DNA of 64,000 nucleotides from Amycolatopsis acidiphila (GCF_021391495.1 NZ_CP090063.1:7936001-8000000); one strand, 5' to 3'; counted from the first letter of the stretch, positions 43,421-51,742 are shown. The notes: generated from the sequence alone by a model not told the origin. Translations and numbers: made by a program.

Positions 43421-44099
43421 TCTGCTGCGTGGTCTCCGCGTCGGAGGCGGCGGCGAGCTTCTTCCCGCGGCGGTTGCGGGCGTACTCGACGACCAGCGGC
43501 ACCACCGAGACCAGCACGATCAGGACGAAGATCGCCTCGATGTTGTTCTTGATGAACGAGATGTTGCCCAGCAGGTGACCCAGCGCGGTGATGCCGGCCG
43601 CCCAGAGGATGCCGCCGATGATCGTGTAGGTGAAGTACCTCTTCGCGTCCATCCGGCCGACGCCCGCGATCCAGGTGATGAACGTGCGGACGAACGGCAC
43701 GAAGCGGGCCAGCACGACCGCCTTCGGCCCGTGCTTCTCCAGGAACGCGTGCGTCTTGTCGACGTACTCCTGTTTGAAGAACTTGGAGTCCGGCCGCTTG
43801 AACAGCGCCGGCCCCACCTTGTAGCCGATGAAGTAACCGACCGCGTTGCCCAGCAGCGCCGCGACGCTCACCACCAGGCAGACCAGCCACAGCGGGGTGT
43901 GGATCGACCCCTGCGCGACGAACAGCCCGGCAGTGAACAACAGCGAGTCACCTGGTAGTACCGGGAAGATGCTGCTCTCGATGAAGATGACCAGGCACAG
44001 CCCGACGATGACGTACGCGCCGAACTGGGTCAGCAGGTACTCCGGGTTGAACCACTTGGGCATCAGGGCCAGTGTGGTCGTGGTCTCGGCGAGGATCAC
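43401..44099 (-). CDS. DedA family membrane protein (second copy, Rv0364-like)
   Basis: 232 aa, GTG start. DedA pieces: VIFIESSIFPVLPGDSLLFTAGLFVAQG (acidic E and PGDS), GNAVGYFIGYKVG, FLEKHGPKAVVLARFVPFVRTFITWIAGVGRM (key arginines) and a C-terminal basic tail. It is likely a lipid-carrier transporter. Sequence differs enough from the copy at 36496 (KPEYVDKTHAF versus RGNLDRARAF) to be a paralogue, not a recent duplicate. M. tuberculosis has a DedA next to fba (Rv0364); fba here is 5.4 kb away. Confidence 0.9.
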   Translation of the reverse strand: MILAETTTTLALMPKWFNPEYLLTQFGAYVIVGLCLVIFIESSIFPVLPGDSLLFTAGLFVAQGSIHTPLWLVCLVVSVAALLGNAVGYFIGYKVGPALFKRPDSKFFKQEYVDKTHAFLEKHGPKAVVLARFVPFVRTFITWIAGVGRMDAKRYFTYTIIGGILWAAGITALGHLLGNISFIKNNIEAIFVLIVLVSVVPLVVEYARNRRGKKLAAASDAETTQQIPRIER

Positions 44100-44112
44100 A
44101 CCGTCAAACGGT

Positions 44113-44127
44113 ACAGGGTGACCCTGT
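44113..44127. promoter_or_regulatory. Palindrome upstream of the second DedA gene
   Basis: ACAGGGT-G-ACCCTGT, perfect 7-bp arms, 14 nt upstream of the DedA start. A similar CAGGGT/ACCCTG palindrome is at 51674-51689. Confidence 0.45.
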
Positions 44128-44142
44128 GTCGCTCTTGTGGGC

Positions 44143-44457
44143 TCAAAGGAGAGTTATCAGGCCGATGACGGCGCCGGTGGCGAGACCGAGGAGCACCGCC
44201 AGCAGCAGGATCCAGTGCGCGGGCAGGGACAGCACCGGCCCGTCGGCCTTGACGGCGGGGTGACGGACAGTGGGCGGTTCGAGCGCGGCGCGCTCGCGCT
44301 CCAGCGCGTTGCCGTCCGCGCCGGACAGCAGGCCGTACTGGGGCGGGAGGCTGGTCGCGGGCGGCTCGGACGCACGGCCGGCGCCGGGCGGGGCACTCCT
44401 CGCCTGCGCGCGCAGCGCCTCGGCCAGCAGGCGCTCCGGGTCCTGAAGCTCGCTCAC
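44143..44457 (-). CDS. Small tail-anchored membrane protein of unknown function
   Basis: 104 aa from GTG 44457; the frame is open to another GTG at 44523 that overlaps nagA. Residues start SELQDPERLLAEALRAQARS (helical), then a Pro/Ala-rich linker, and end in one hydrophobic helix (ILLLAVLLGLATGAVIGLITLL) reaching the C-terminus. This is a tail-anchored layout. I do not know the family. It is downstream of nagA on the same strand and may share its transcript. Confidence 0.6.
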   Translation of the reverse strand: MSELQDPERLLAEALRAQARSAPPGAGRASEPPATSLPPQYGLLSGADGNALERERAALEPPTVRHPAVKADGPVLSLPAHWILLLAVLLGLATGAVIGLITLL

Positions 44458-44510
44458 CCTCTTCAGCTTAGTCGGGACACCGGCCGATTCCAGACGCACG
44501 CCGGATCCGG

Positions 44511-45659
44511 TCAGCTCACCCACTCGCCGCCGCGCAGGACGCGGGACGGACGGAGGTCCTCGTCGAGGATGACGATGTCCGCGGTCAGGCCCGTCTCCAG
44601 CGAGCCCGTCCGGTCCTCGATGCCGAGCAGCTCCGCGGGACGGCCGGACGTGGCGCGGACCGCGTCGGGGATGCCCAGGCCGGCGCCGCGCACGAGGTTG
44701 CGGAAGGCGACGTCCATGGTCAGCGTGCTGCCGGCGAGCGAGCCGGTGTCCGCCAGCGTCGCGACGCCGTCGCGCACGTCGACCTCCAGACGGCCCAGCT
44801 GGTACCGGCCGTCGGCCGCGTCCGTCGCCGACATCGCGTCGGTGATCAGCACTGTGCGGCCACGACCGGCGTAGGTCGCGGCCAGGCGCAGAACGGTCGG
44901 GTGGACGTGCACGAGGTCGCAGATCAGCTCGACGGTCACCCGCTCGTCGTCCAGCAGCGCGCCGATCGGGCCGGGTTCGCGGTGGTGCAGCGGGCGCATC
45001 CCGTTGAACAGGTGTGTGCCGACGGTGGCGCCCGCGTCGATCGCGGGGCGGATCTGCTCCTCGGTGCCGTCGGTGTGCCCGATCGCCGCGATGACGCCGG
45101 ACTCGGTGAGCTGCCGGACGGCGCGCACGCCGCCCGCCAGCTCCGGCGCGAGCGTCACCATGCGCACGGCGCCGTGCCCCGCGCGGAGCAGCGCGTCGAC
45201 GGCGGCGGTGTCGGGCTCGAGCAGCACAGCCGGGTCGTGCGCGCCGCAGCGTGCCTCGGCGATGAACGGGCCTTCGAGGTGGACCCCGGCCAGCTCGCCG
45301 TCCTCGACCAGCTCACGCAGCGCGGCCAGCTGGTCGACCAGCGACCGGATCGGCTCGGAGACCAGGCTGGCCAGCATCGTCGTGGTGCCGTGCCGCCGGT
45401 GCGCGGTGATCGCGCGCTGCAGCTCCTTGGTCTCCGCACTGGAGAACGAGCCGCCCCCGCCGCCGTGGCAGTGCGTGTCGATGAACCCGGGCACGACGAG
45501 CGCCCCGCCCAGCTCGACGTGGTCGCCCGGCGGTGGGGTGCCGGTGCCGATGCCAGAGATCCGCCCGTCGGCGACGGCGAGCCAGCCGTCGTCGACGAGT
45601 CCTTCGGGTAGCGCAAGTCGCCCGCCGGTCAGCACGAAGTCCGTCACGCACTCCAGCAT
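44511..45659 (-). CDS. nagA: N-acetylglucosamine-6-phosphate deacetylase
   Basis: 382 aa from ATG 45659 (GTG 45647, VTDFVLTGG, is an alternative). It converts GlcNAc-6P to GlcN-6P plus acetate in the cytosol. Amidohydrolase TIM barrel: VVPGFIDTHCHGGGGGS (metal HxH), GVHLEGPFI with the metal Glu, IGHTDG, HLFNGMRPLHHREPG, and the catalytic Asp in LITDAMSATDA. It lies behind a DasR-type site, consistent with control by GlcN-6P. No nagB or PTS genes are visible nearby. Confidence 0.95.
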   Translation of the reverse strand: MLECVTDFVLTGGRLALPEGLVDDGWLAVADGRISGIGTGTPPPGDHVELGGALVVPGFIDTHCHGGGGGSFSSAETKELQRAITAHRRHGTTTMLASLVSEPIRSLVDQLAALRELVEDGELAGVHLEGPFIAEARCGAHDPAVLLEPDTAAVDALLRAGHGAVRMVTLAPELAGGVRAVRQLTESGVIAAIGHTDGTEEQIRPAIDAGATVGTHLFNGMRPLHHREPGPIGALLDDERVTVELICDLVHVHPTVLRLAATYAGRGRTVLITDAMSATDAADGRYQLGRLEVDVRDGVATLADTGSLAGSTLTMDVAFRNLVRGAGLGIPDAVRATSGRPAELLGIEDRTGSLETGLTADIVILDEDLRPSRVLRGGEWVS

Positions 45660-45663
45660 ATAT

Positions 45664-45675
45664 TGGTCTAAACCA
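45664..45675. promoter_or_regulatory. DasR-responsive element (dre-like) upstream of nagA
   Basis: TGGTCTAAACCA matches the dre core TGGTCTAGACCA at 11 of 12 positions. It begins 4 nt upstream of the nagA ATG, in a position to block the promoter or transcription start. DasR is the GntR-family repressor of GlcNAc genes in actinomycetes. Confidence 0.72.
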
Positions 45676-45687
45676 TGTCTCGCAATT

Positions 45688-46314
45688 TCAGGCGCTCATC
45701 GCCTTCTGTAGCGATTCAAGAGCGCGGCTCGCGGTCGACTTGACAGTGCCCTTCGAGATGCCGGCCGCCTCGGAGATCTCCGCCTCCGACAGTCCACCGT
45801 AGTAGCGCAGCACGAGCACCTCGCGCTGGCGGGGCGGCAGCTTCGACAGCGCGCCGACCACGGCCTGGTGCTCGCTGGAGAGCATCGCGAGGCTCTCGGC
45901 GGAGCGGGCGTTGACCGCGTGCGGCGGCACGTACTCCCGTGCGGTCTTGCGGCGGCGCAGCACGCTGCGCGAGCCGTTGACCACGGCCGTCCGCAGGTAG
46001 CCGACGGCGGCCTGCGCGTCGCGCAGCCTGCTCCAGTTGCGGTACAGCCCGGTGAACGCCTCCTGCACCACGTCCTCCGCGGTCGCCGGCTCGTCGACCA
46101 GCAGGATCGCCAGCCGGACCAGGCGCATGCGGTGGGTGCGGTAGAGATCCTCGAGCGTCAGCGGCGCGACGGGCTTTGCGGGGGCCTGCTCCAGCCCGTC
46201 GATCGTGCGCAAATGCCCGAGCGTGCGCTCGACGCTGCGCTCCGCGCTGCCGTCCGGCATGTAGTCCTGCCCGTCCTCGACCCTCGTCCGCGCGTTCCCC
46301 ACAACTGCTTCCAC
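45688..46314 (-). CDS. SigE-family (ECF) RNA polymerase sigma factor
   Basis: 208 aa from GTG 46314; starts at ATG 46350 and downstream ATG codons are possible and the true start is uncertain. Region 2 (LEDLYRTHRMRLVRLAILLVDEPATAEDVVQEAFTGLYRNW) and region 4 (LPPRQREVLVLRYYGGLSEAEISEAAGISKGTVKSTASRAL) are complete. No anti-sigma gene adjoins it. Family members control envelope or secondary-metabolite genes; the regulon here is unknown. Confidence 0.85.
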   Translation of the reverse strand: MEAVVGNARTRVEDGQDYMPDGSAERSVERTLGHLRTIDGLEQAPAKPVAPLTLEDLYRTHRMRLVRLAILLVDEPATAEDVVQEAFTGLYRNWSRLRDAQAAVGYLRTAVVNGSRSVLRRRKTAREYVPPHAVNARSAESLAMLSSEHQAVVGALSKLPPRQREVLVLRYYGGLSEAEISEAAGISKGTVKSTASRALESLQKAMSA

Positions 46315-46399
46315 GCGCGCCCAGAGTATCGGGTTGCCTGGCCACGCCATAGTTGCGAACGGGTAGCGTGCGGGCAGAGATCCGAGCCCGGAGGTACGC

Positions 46400-46675
46400 A
46401 TGACCTGGTTCCTGGTGGAGACGCGCTATGTGCCCGAAAAGTACGGCGAGGTACGGCCTCGGCACCGGGAGTACCTGCGTGAGCTGGCCGAGAACGGGAC
46501 CGTGGCGGTGGCCGGCCCGCTCGGCGACGACAGCGGTGGCGTGATCCTGATGCAGGCCGAGGACGAGTCGGCGCTGGAGAAGATCCTCGACGCCGACCCG
46601 TACCACCTCGAAGGCGCGCTCGCGCAGCGCACGGTGCGCGAGTACAAGCCGGTGATGGGCACCTGGGTGAAGTAG
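46400..46675 (+). CDS. YciI family protein
   Basis: 91 aa, SD GGAGG at 5 nt. A ferredoxin-like alpha/beta fold with RPRHREYLRELAENGTVAVAGPLGDDSGGVILMQAEDE and DPYHLEGALAQRTVREYKPV; the conserved His and Asp (HREYL, DDPY-like DADPYH) are the putative active site of YciI. The only known activity in the group is a dechlorination reaction; function here is open. Divergent from the sigma factor gene. Confidence 0.88.
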   Translation: MTWFLVETRYVPEKYGEVRPRHREYLRELAENGTVAVAGPLGDDSGGVILMQAEDESALEKILDADPYHLEGALAQRTVREYKPVMGTWVK

Positions 46676-46693
46676 GGCGCCCAGCCACCCGTC

Positions 46694-47572
46694 TCAGCGG
46701 ATGGCGGCCTTCCCACCGTGCCCCGTGACCGCGGCCTCGCGGGCGCCGCGCGCCTCGATGTCCTCGATCGCGGCCTTGTCCGCGGTCGGCATCCGGGTGC
46801 GGGCGCCGAGCTCGACGATCGGCGGCAGGAACGAGCGCAGCAGCTTGAGCGCGAGCACCCAGCGCGGCACGTGGATCGTCCGCGCCCGCTTGAGCACGCC
46901 GGCCTCGATGAGGTCGAGCGCGACGTCCAGCGGGTAGGTCTTGCCGAGCAGGCCCGGCATGCCCGCGCGCATCTTGCCGAACACCGGGTGCGCGTCGGCG
47001 CTCTCCACCAGGTCGGTGCGGATCCACGTCGGGTGCGCGACGCCGACCTTCACGCCGAGGTGCGCGACCTCGGCGCGGAGGCTGTTGCAGAACGCCTCCA
47101 CGCCGGCCTTCGCCGCGCAGTAGTTGGCCATGCCCGGCGCGTGCGTGATCGCCGCGAGCGAGGAGATCGCCAGCAGGTAGCCCTTGCGCTCGATCACGTG
47201 CGGCAGCGTCACCCGGACCGTGCGCCACACGCCGAGCAGGTCCACCTCGATGACCTTCTCGAAGGCCGCCCGGTCGATGGACCGGACGAACCCCGTGGTC
47301 GCGATGCCCGCGTTGGCGATGACGATGTCGATCCCGCCGAAGTGCTCGACCACCCCGGCCGTGGCCTTCTCCAGCGCGTCCCAGTCGGTGACGTCGGCTT
47401 CCCAGGCGCGCGCCGAGTCCCCGATCCGCTCGGCGACCTTGCGCTGCTCCTCGGCCTCCAGACCGACGAGAGCCACCTTGGCGCCCTGGGCGGCGAGCCG
47501 TTCGGCGAGCCCCGCGCCGATGCCGCGCGCAGCTCCGGTGACGAGCACGACCTTGCCGTTTACGTTGGCCAT
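46694..47572 (-). CDS. Short-chain dehydrogenase
   Basis: 292 aa. TGAARGIGAGLAERLA (about 12-27), NAGIA, catalytic Ser in ISSLAA and YCAAK as the YxxxK motif. The C-terminus carries ARTIHVPRWVLALKLLRSFLPPIVEL, a hydrophobic helix found in SDRs that act on lipids or steroids (CFP2/Rv-type). NAD(P) and substrate unknown. The frame is open to a TTG at 47590, but ATG 47572 is the sensible start. Two overlapping small palindromes upstream suggest regulation. Confidence 0.88.
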   Translation of the reverse strand: MANVNGKVVLVTGAARGIGAGLAERLAAQGAKVALVGLEAEEQRKVAERIGDSARAWEADVTDWDALEKATAGVVEHFGGIDIVIANAGIATTGFVRSIDRAAFEKVIEVDLLGVWRTVRVTLPHVIERKGYLLAISSLAAITHAPGMANYCAAKAGVEAFCNSLRAEVAHLGVKVGVAHPTWIRTDLVESADAHPVFGKMRAGMPGLLGKTYPLDVALDLIEAGVLKRARTIHVPRWVLALKLLRSFLPPIVELGARTRMPTADKAAIEDIEARGAREAAVTGHGGKAAIR

Positions 47573-47598
47573 GCTCGCACCGTACCTCAACCTACCGT

Positions 47599-47619
47599 GA
47601 GTAAGCTACTCCTCAGTAG
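47599..47619. promoter_or_regulatory. Overlapping small inverted repeats upstream of the SDR gene
   Basis: GAGTA-AGC-TACTC (47599-47611) overlaps CTACT-CCTC-AGTAG (47606-47619). They lie 27-47 nt upstream of the SDR start. Possible operator; no family assigned. Confidence 0.35.
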
Positions 47620-47624
47620 GCAGT

Positions 47625-48554
47625 TCACGCGGACGCGTCGTCGAGGCTTGCGACGTCGGCGTCGGTCAGCTGCAGCTCGACCGAGGCCAGCAGGTCGCCC
47701 AGCTGTTCGACGTTGCGTGCGCTCGCGATCGGCGCCGCGACGGTGGGACGCGCGGCGAGCCACGCGAGCGCGACCGCCGCCGGGGTCGTCCTGTGCGCGG
47801 CCGAGATGTCGTCGAGCGCGTCCAGCACCCGCTCGCCGCGGTGGTCGAGGTACGCGACCGCGGCCTCGTTGCGCGGGCTGCCGCTGTCGGTCTCGCGGGA
47901 GCGGTACTTTCCGGTCAGGAAGCCCCTGGCCAGCCCGAAGTAGGGCAATGTGGACAGTCCCTCGCGCTGCACGAGCGGCAGCAGGTCCTGCTCGTAGCCC
48001 CGCTCCACCAGGTTGTAGTGCGGCTGCAGCGCGACATAGCGGGCCAGGCCCTCGCGGTCCGAAATGGACAGCGCCTCCGCCAGCCGCTCGGCGGTGTAGT
48101 TGGACGCGCCGAGATAGCGCACCTTGCCCGCCCGCACCAGCTCGTCGAACGCGCCGAGGGTCTCCTCGAGCGGGACGTCCGCCACGTCCCGGTGCGCGTA
48201 GTACAGGTCGATGTGATCGGTCCGCAGGCGGCGCAACGAGTCCTCGGCCGCTTCGCGGATGTTCTTCGCGGACACGCCCGGCCGCGCGGGCCAGCTGCCG
48301 ACCTTCGTCGCGATCACGATGTCGTCGCGGCGGCCGCGGCCGGCGAGCCAGTTCCCGATGATGGTCTCGGACTCGCCACCCGAATTGCCCGGAACGCGTG
48401 CCATGTAGGAGTCGGCGGTGTCGATGAAGTTGCCGCCCGCCGCGGCGTAGGCGTCCAGAACGGCGAAGGACTGCTGCTCGTCCGCCGTCCAGCCGAACAC
48501 GTTGCCGCCCAGGTTCAGGCCGTACACGTCCAGGTCGCTGTTCCCGATTTTCAT
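47625..48554 (-). CDS. Aldo/keto reductase
   Basis: 309 aa. AKR tetrad: D in FIDTADSY (about 45-52), Y in ADSYMA, K in IVIATKVGS, H in LYYAHRD. The sequence LNLGGNVFGWTADEQQSFAVLD resembles the YajO/Tas or AKR11-12 branch. The protein reduces aldehydes or ketones with NADPH; substrate unknown. ATG 48554 follows GTGAGAAGC. It is divergent from the LLM oxidoreductase 53 bp away. Confidence 0.92.
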   Translation of the reverse strand: MKIGNSDLDVYGLNLGGNVFGWTADEQQSFAVLDAYAAAGGNFIDTADSYMARVPGNSGGESETIIGNWLAGRGRRDDIVIATKVGSWPARPGVSAKNIREAAEDSLRRLRTDHIDLYYAHRDVADVPLEETLGAFDELVRAGKVRYLGASNYTAERLAEALSISDREGLARYVALQPHYNLVERGYEQDLLPLVQREGLSTLPYFGLARGFLTGKYRSRETDSGSPRNEAAVAYLDHRGERVLDALDDISAAHRTTPAAVALAWLAARPTVAAPIASARNVEQLGDLLASVELQLTDADVASLDDASA

Positions 48555-48607
48555 GCTTCTCACGCTAACCCGGAATGAACAGCGCGGCGGTCGCGGTTGT
48601 CCGGAAC

Positions 48608-49435
48608 ATGGTGAACGCACTCGGGAAACTCGGAATCTGGCGGCACCCCACCCAGGTGAGCGACGAGCTCGCCCAGGAGGTGGAGAAACTCGGTTACGGC
48701 GCCATCTGGCTCGGTGGCTCGCCGAGCGCCGAACTCGCCGATGTCGACAGGCTGCTCGACGCGACGGACCACATCGTCGTCGCGACCGGCATCGTCAACA
48801 TGTGGACCGACGACGCGGCACCGGTGGCCGAGTCCTACCACCGGATCGCGGCCAGGCACCCGGGCCGCTTCCTGCTGGGAGTCGGCATTGGCCACCCCGA
48901 AGCGGTGAAGGTCTACCAGAAGCCCTACGACAAGATCGTCGAGTACCTCGACCAGCTCGACGAGGCAGGCGTGCCGGTCGAGGACAGGGCGCTCGCCGCG
49001 CTGGGCCCGAAGGTGCTCAAGCTCGCCGCCGAGCGCACCGCGGGCGCGCACCCGTACCTGACCACCCCCGAGCACACCCGCCAGGCCCGCGAGATCCTCG
49101 GCGAGGGCAAGCTGCTCGTGCCCGAGCACAAGATCGTGCTCGACACCGACCCGGTGCGGGCCCGCGCGGTCGGCCGCCCCCGCGTGCAGAACCCGTACCT
49201 GCACCTGACCAACTACGTCAGCAACCTCAAGCGGCTCGGCTTCACCGACGAGGACCTCGCGAACGGCGGAAGTGACCGCCTCGTCGACGCCCTGGTGCTG
49301 CACGGCGACGCCTGCCGGATCGCCGAGGGCATCACCGCCCACCTGGACGCGGGCGCCGACCAGGTCGCCATCCAGGCACTCGACGAGGACCCGCTGCCGA
49401 CCTACCGGGCTGTGGCGCAGGTCCTGCTCTCATAG
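48608..49435 (+). CDS. LLM class F420-dependent oxidoreductase
   Basis: 275 aa from ATG 48608 (VNALGKLGIWRHPT); an ATG at 48575 would add 11 residues. Luciferase-like TIM barrel: YGAIWLGGSPS, IVVATGIVNMW, RFLLGVGIGHPEAV, YLTTPEHTRQAREILG, GADQVAIQAL. Members use F420 or FMN and act on many substrates. It is 65 nt upstream of fba, but fba has its own strong RBS and may have its own promoter. Confidence 0.85.
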   Translation: MVNALGKLGIWRHPTQVSDELAQEVEKLGYGAIWLGGSPSAELADVDRLLDATDHIVVATGIVNMWTDDAAPVAESYHRIAARHPGRFLLGVGIGHPEAVKVYQKPYDKIVEYLDQLDEAGVPVEDRALAALGPKVLKLAAERTAGAHPYLTTPEHTRQAREILGEGKLLVPEHKIVLDTDPVRARAVGRPRVQNPYLHLTNYVSNLKRLGFTDEDLANGGSDRLVDALVLHGDACRIAEGITAHLDAGADQVAIQALDEDPLPTYRAVAQVLLS

Positions 49436-49500
49436 TGCTGTCACGGCAGACCTCGTACGATTCGGGCAACAAGGCGAACCACCTGCTAGGAGGACCAACG

Positions 49501-50529
49501 ATGCCCATCGCCACCCCCGAGGTCTATGCCGAGATGCTCGACCGGGCCAAGGGAGGCGAGTTCGCCTACCCGGCCATCAACGTGACCTCGTCGGAGACCC
49601 TCAACGCCGCCCTGCGCGGTTTCGCCGATGCCGAGAGCGACGGCATCGTCCAGGTCTCCACCGGCGGCGCGGAGTTCGCGTCCGGCACCCGTGTCAAGGA
49701 CATGGTGACGGGCGCGACCGCGCTGGCCGAGTTCGCACACGTGGTCGCGAAGAAGTACCCGGTCAACATCGCGCTGCACACCGACCACTGCCCCAAGGAC
49801 AAGCTGGACAGCTACGTCAACCCGCTGATCGCGATCTCCAAGGAGCGGGTGGACCGGGGCGGGAACCCGCTGTTCCAGTCGCACATGTGGGACGGCTCGG
49901 CGATCGACCTCGACGAGAACCTGAAGATCGCGGCGGACCTGCTGGATCGGGCGGCCGCGGCGAAGATCATCCTCGAGGTCGAGATCGGCGTCGTCGGCGG
50001 CGAGGAGGACGGCGTCTCGAACGAGATCAACGAGAAGCTGTACACCGCCGAGGGCGACTTCCTCAAGACGGTGGACGCGCTGGGCTCGGGCGAGAAGGGC
50101 CGCTACCTGCTGGCCGCGACCTTCGGCAACGTGCACGGCGCGTACAAGCCGGGCGCGGTCAAGCTGCGCCCGGACGTGCTCAAGCGCGGCCAGGAGGTCG
50201 CGGCGAAGAAGCTGGGCCTCCCCGACGGCTCGAAGCCGTTCGAGCTGGTGTTCCACGGTGGCTCGGGCTCGCTGCTCGAGGAGATCCACGAGGCCGTGTC
50301 GTACGGCGTGGTGAAGATGAACGTCGACACCGACACGCAGTACGCGTTCTCGCGGCCGATCGCGGATCACTTCTTCAAGAACTACGACGGCGTGCTCAAG
50401 ATCGACGGCGAGGTCGGCAACAAGAAGGTCTACGACCCGCGCAGCTACCTCAAGGCCGCCGAGGGCGGGATGGCCGCGCGCGTCGTGGAGGCCGCCGAGA
50501 ACCTCAAGTCGGCAGGGACGAAGCTCTGA
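49501..50529 (+). CDS. fbaA: Class II fructose-bisphosphate aldolase
   Basis: 342 aa, SD TAGGAGG at 8 nt. Zinc-dependent glycolytic/gluconeogenic enzyme. Zinc and substrate residues: HTDHCPKDK, LEVEIGVVGGEEDG, FGNVHGAYKPG and VFHGGSGS supply the metal histidines, and NVDTDTQYAF completes the phosphate site. Length and sequence match mycobacterial Fba (344 aa). The 3' end overlaps the converging membrane-protein gene by 26 nt, and a long hairpin follows 7 nt later. Confidence 0.97.
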   Translation: MPIATPEVYAEMLDRAKGGEFAYPAINVTSSETLNAALRGFADAESDGIVQVSTGGAEFASGTRVKDMVTGATALAEFAHVVAKKYPVNIALHTDHCPKDKLDSYVNPLIAISKERVDRGGNPLFQSHMWDGSAIDLDENLKIAADLLDRAAAAKIILEVEIGVVGGEEDGVSNEINEKLYTAEGDFLKTVDALGSGEKGRYLLAATFGNVHGAYKPGAVKLRPDVLKRGQEVAAKKLGLPDGSKPFELVFHGGSGSLLEEIHEAVSYGVVKMNVDTDTQYAFSRPIADHFFKNYDGVLKIDGEVGNKKVYDPRSYLKAAEGGMAARVVEAAENLKSAGTKL

Positions 50530-51628
50530 CCCGGAGCCTCGTCGCCGTCACCCACCACACCGCGGTGACGGCGACGAGGACCACCGGCAGCGTCCAGTAG
50601 GCGATCGGCGGGGCCGCGCCGAACAGTGACTGCAGCCACAGCACCCCGTAGCCGAACGCGGCGACCAGTACCCCGGTGAGCGCGCCCCGGCGGTACCCCA
50701 GGTCCGCCGCCAGCCCGACGAACACCAGGTAGAACGGGATCGTCGAGGCGGGGAAGGTGCCGGCCACCAGCAGCGGCCGGATCACCATCCGGTAGGCGAC
50801 ATATGCGCCGGCCACCGCGGTCGCCGCCCACCCGCGGCCGATCGTGTGCCGGGCGAGCAGCAGCACCAGTGCGGACATCCCGATGCCCCACAGCGGGTAC
50901 ACCCAGTCCGCGATCGGCATCGTGAAGTGCAGGACCGCCGCGCGGTCCACGGGATGGCCGATCTGCTGGGCCGCGAAGCTCAGCAGCGAGGGCTCGGCCT
51001 CGGGCGCGCCGCGGTCCCAGGCACGCAGGCCGAGGACGCCGTACTCCTGCTGGCCGTTGGGGAAGAACATGTTCTCCAGGAAGAACGCCCACAGCCCGGC
51101 CAGCACGAGGGTCCGCACCCGGCCCGGTTCGGCGAACTTCCGCCAGCCGTCGATGACCCCCGCGAGCATGACCGCGGTGCCGAAGTAGAGCAGCAGGTGG
51201 GTCGGGCTCCACGCGGTCAGGTCGAGCCCGTTGACCCGGTGGTTGAGCACGTCGAGCGGGGCCGCGATCAGGAACAGCCCGAGCCCGGTCTGCATGAGCC
51301 GCAGCGAGCGGCGGTCGCAGCCGAGGCCGGTGAAGCTGTGGATCGCGACGAGCACGATGACGATCCCGGTGCCGACGGTGTTGATCAGGTGCGGCGGCGC
51401 GAAGTCGTCCCGGATGAACTTGAAGTGCCACGACACGTCCCAGGACGAGCCGAGCAGCTTGAAGGCCAACGCGACCAGCCACATCGTGTACGCGAACCGC
51501 AGCACCCAGGCCGGAGTCGGCTGCCCGGGCCCGCCGCGCTGCCAGTGCAGCCGGAAGAACAGCCTGGTCTTCGCCACGGGGCTGCCCGGAACGACGAGTT
51601 CCCCCTGAACCGCCTTCGTCATGGGCAC
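50504..51628 (-). CDS. Unrecognised multi-pass membrane protein
   Basis: 374 aa from ATG 51628 (ATG 51622 also possible). About nine hydrophobic helices starting after a ~40-residue basic N-terminus. Distinctive polar/His segments lie at membrane edges: GSSWDVSWHFKFIRDDFAPPHLINTVG, LDVLNHRVNGLDL, SPTHLLLYFG, ENMFFPNGQQEYG. I do not recognise the family. The conserved-looking His/Asp/Asn clusters suggest a metal- or heme-binding membrane enzyme, but this is inference. Its final 26 nt overlap fba, and its C-terminal codons contain the fba terminator. Confidence 0.75.
   Translation of the reverse strand: MPMTKAVQGELVVPGSPVAKTRLFFRLHWQRGGPGQPTPAWVLRFAYTMWLVALAFKLLGSSWDVSWHFKFIRDDFAPPHLINTVGTGIVIVLVAIHSFTGLGCDRRSLRLMQTGLGLFLIAAPLDVLNHRVNGLDLTAWSPTHLLLYFGTAVMLAGVIDGWRKFAEPGRVRTLVLAGLWAFFLENMFFPNGQQEYGVLGLRAWDRGAPEAEPSLLSFAAQQIGHPVDRAAVLHFTMPIADWVYPLWGIGMSALVLLLARHTIGRGWAATAVAGAYVAYRMVIRPLLVAGTFPASTIPFYLVFVGLAADLGYRRGALTGVLVAAFGYGVLWLQSLFGAAPPIAYWTLPVVLVAVTAVWWVTATRLRVRASSLPT
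50537..50579. terminator. 16-bp perfect hairpin: fba terminator inside the converging gene
   Basis: CCTCGTCGCCGTCACC and its exact reverse complement, separated by an 11-nt loop, start 8 nt after the fba stop. The whole structure lies inside the coding region of the minus-strand membrane protein (near its C-terminus). No T-run. Confidence 0.82.
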
Positions 51629-51673
51629 ATCATGGCGGGTCGGTTTGCCGGTCTCGACGGCTATGTCCGAAAA

Positions 51674-51689
51674 TCAGGGTTCACCCTGA
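51674..51689. promoter_or_regulatory. Palindrome upstream of the unknown membrane protein
   Basis: TCAGGGT-TC-ACCCTGA, perfect 7-bp arms, 45 nt upstream of the minus-strand start. It shares CAGGGT/ACCCTG arms with the site at 44113-44127 but has a 2-nt rather than a 1-nt centre. Confidence 0.45.
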
Positions 51690-51742
51690 GGTGTGACGGA
51701 CTTGCCCCGGCGGTGGCCCGCCGGGCATCGTGTCGGCCCGTG

